Below are positions 5,374-5,572 of a stretch of 5,572 nucleotides of DNA, in pieces. The position numbers and the translations under genes were made by a program. The notes beneath the pieces are model-generated. The model did not search any database. It was given only the letters and a program-made list of their open reading frames with translations, and was not told the origin of the DNA. This stretch comes from Planctomycetota bacterium. GTDB taxonomy: Bacteria > Planctomycetota > Phycisphaerae > Sedimentisphaerales > Anaerohalosphaeraceae. Positions within the stretch are counted from its first letter, which is position 1, and every line of letters begins with the position of its first letter. The stretch spans positions 1 through 5,572 of the forward strand of contig QNBU01000083.1 of the NCBI GenBank assembly GCA_003644215.1. The letters are read 5' to 3'.

Positions 5374-5572
5374 TTAACCTATAATTTCTGTGAGGGCCGC
5401 CAAGAGTTTATCATTCTGCTCTGGCGTACCAATCGTAATTCGTAATTTATCCTCTAAGGCCGGCAGCGGGAAATAACGAATAAAGATATTTCTTTCTACC
5501 AGTGCCTCATAAACTGTTTTGGCCGCTTTTTCGATGCTTGTGGCCAGCACAAAATTCGTCTGGCTATCCGCC
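5374..5572 (-). CDS. hisC: Histidinol-phosphate aminotransferase HisC (3' end only)
   Basis: Only the last 65 codons are inside the window, ending with TAA at 5376-5374. The gene enters from the right edge. HisC is a PLP-dependent fold type I aminotransferase converting imidazole-acetol phosphate and glutamate to histidinol phosphate. The fragment begins DSQTNFVLA, the family's (P)S.xNFVL strand. It continues through the small-domain segment ERNIFIRYFP and the motif KLRITIGTPEQNDKLLAAL, in which the Arg of LRIT is the conserved substrate-carboxylate or phosphate-binding residue. Family members have about 350-370 residues, so some 290 are missing. The PLP lysine lies outside. The neighbouring hisB supports histidine rather than other aminotransferase function. 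Confidence 0.93.
   Translation of the reverse strand, partial: ADSQTNFVLATSIEKAAKTVYEALVERNIFIRYFPLPALEDKLRITIGTPEQNDKLLAALTEIIG

Overview
The window is mostly a single-strand run of housekeeping genes, all read right to left. In transcription order they are hisC (only its 3' end is present), hisB, ispF, cysS, ruvC, ruvA and ruvB. Spacing is tight: 10 nt from hisC to hisB, 3 nt to ispF, 30 nt to cysS, 16 nt to ruvC, 106 nt to ruvA and 75 nt to ruvB. This looks like one long operon, or a few overlapping ones, covering late histidine biosynthesis, the MEP isoprenoid pathway, cysteinyl-tRNA synthesis and the complete RuvABC Holliday-junction machinery. The catalytic residues checked in these proteins are intact. 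RuvA is the most divergent.

The two wider gaps inside the ruv cluster carry short period-9 and period-10 degenerate tandem repeats of the CATGAAG and CACGAATT type. From memory, such repeats are common between genes in planctomycete genomes. Together with the protein styles, the intermediate GC content and the mobile-gene families on the left, this suggests a bacterium of the Planctomycetota, perhaps of the class Phycisphaerae. That assignment is an inference, not a proof.

The left 376 bases are different. A 3' fragment of a tRNA-Arg gene (anticodon UCG) lies on the + strand at 330-376: anticodon arm, variable loop, T arm and 3' acceptor strand. Its 5' half is absent. To its left lies a reverse-strand ORF whose end resembles the detached C-terminal tail of planctomycete site-specific integrases. 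Next comes the start of a small gene encoding a protein that begins MGGFGSG, a family often found on mobile elements, which runs off the left edge.

Taken together this is best read as the right-hand attachment site of an integrated element lying to the left. The chromosome resumes at the tRNA 3' end and the ruvB side. If so, the intact tRNA-Arg and the integrase body should be at the element's other end, outside the window, and integration would swap the integrase's C-terminus. No CRISPR array, transposase, rRNA or complete tRNA is visible.
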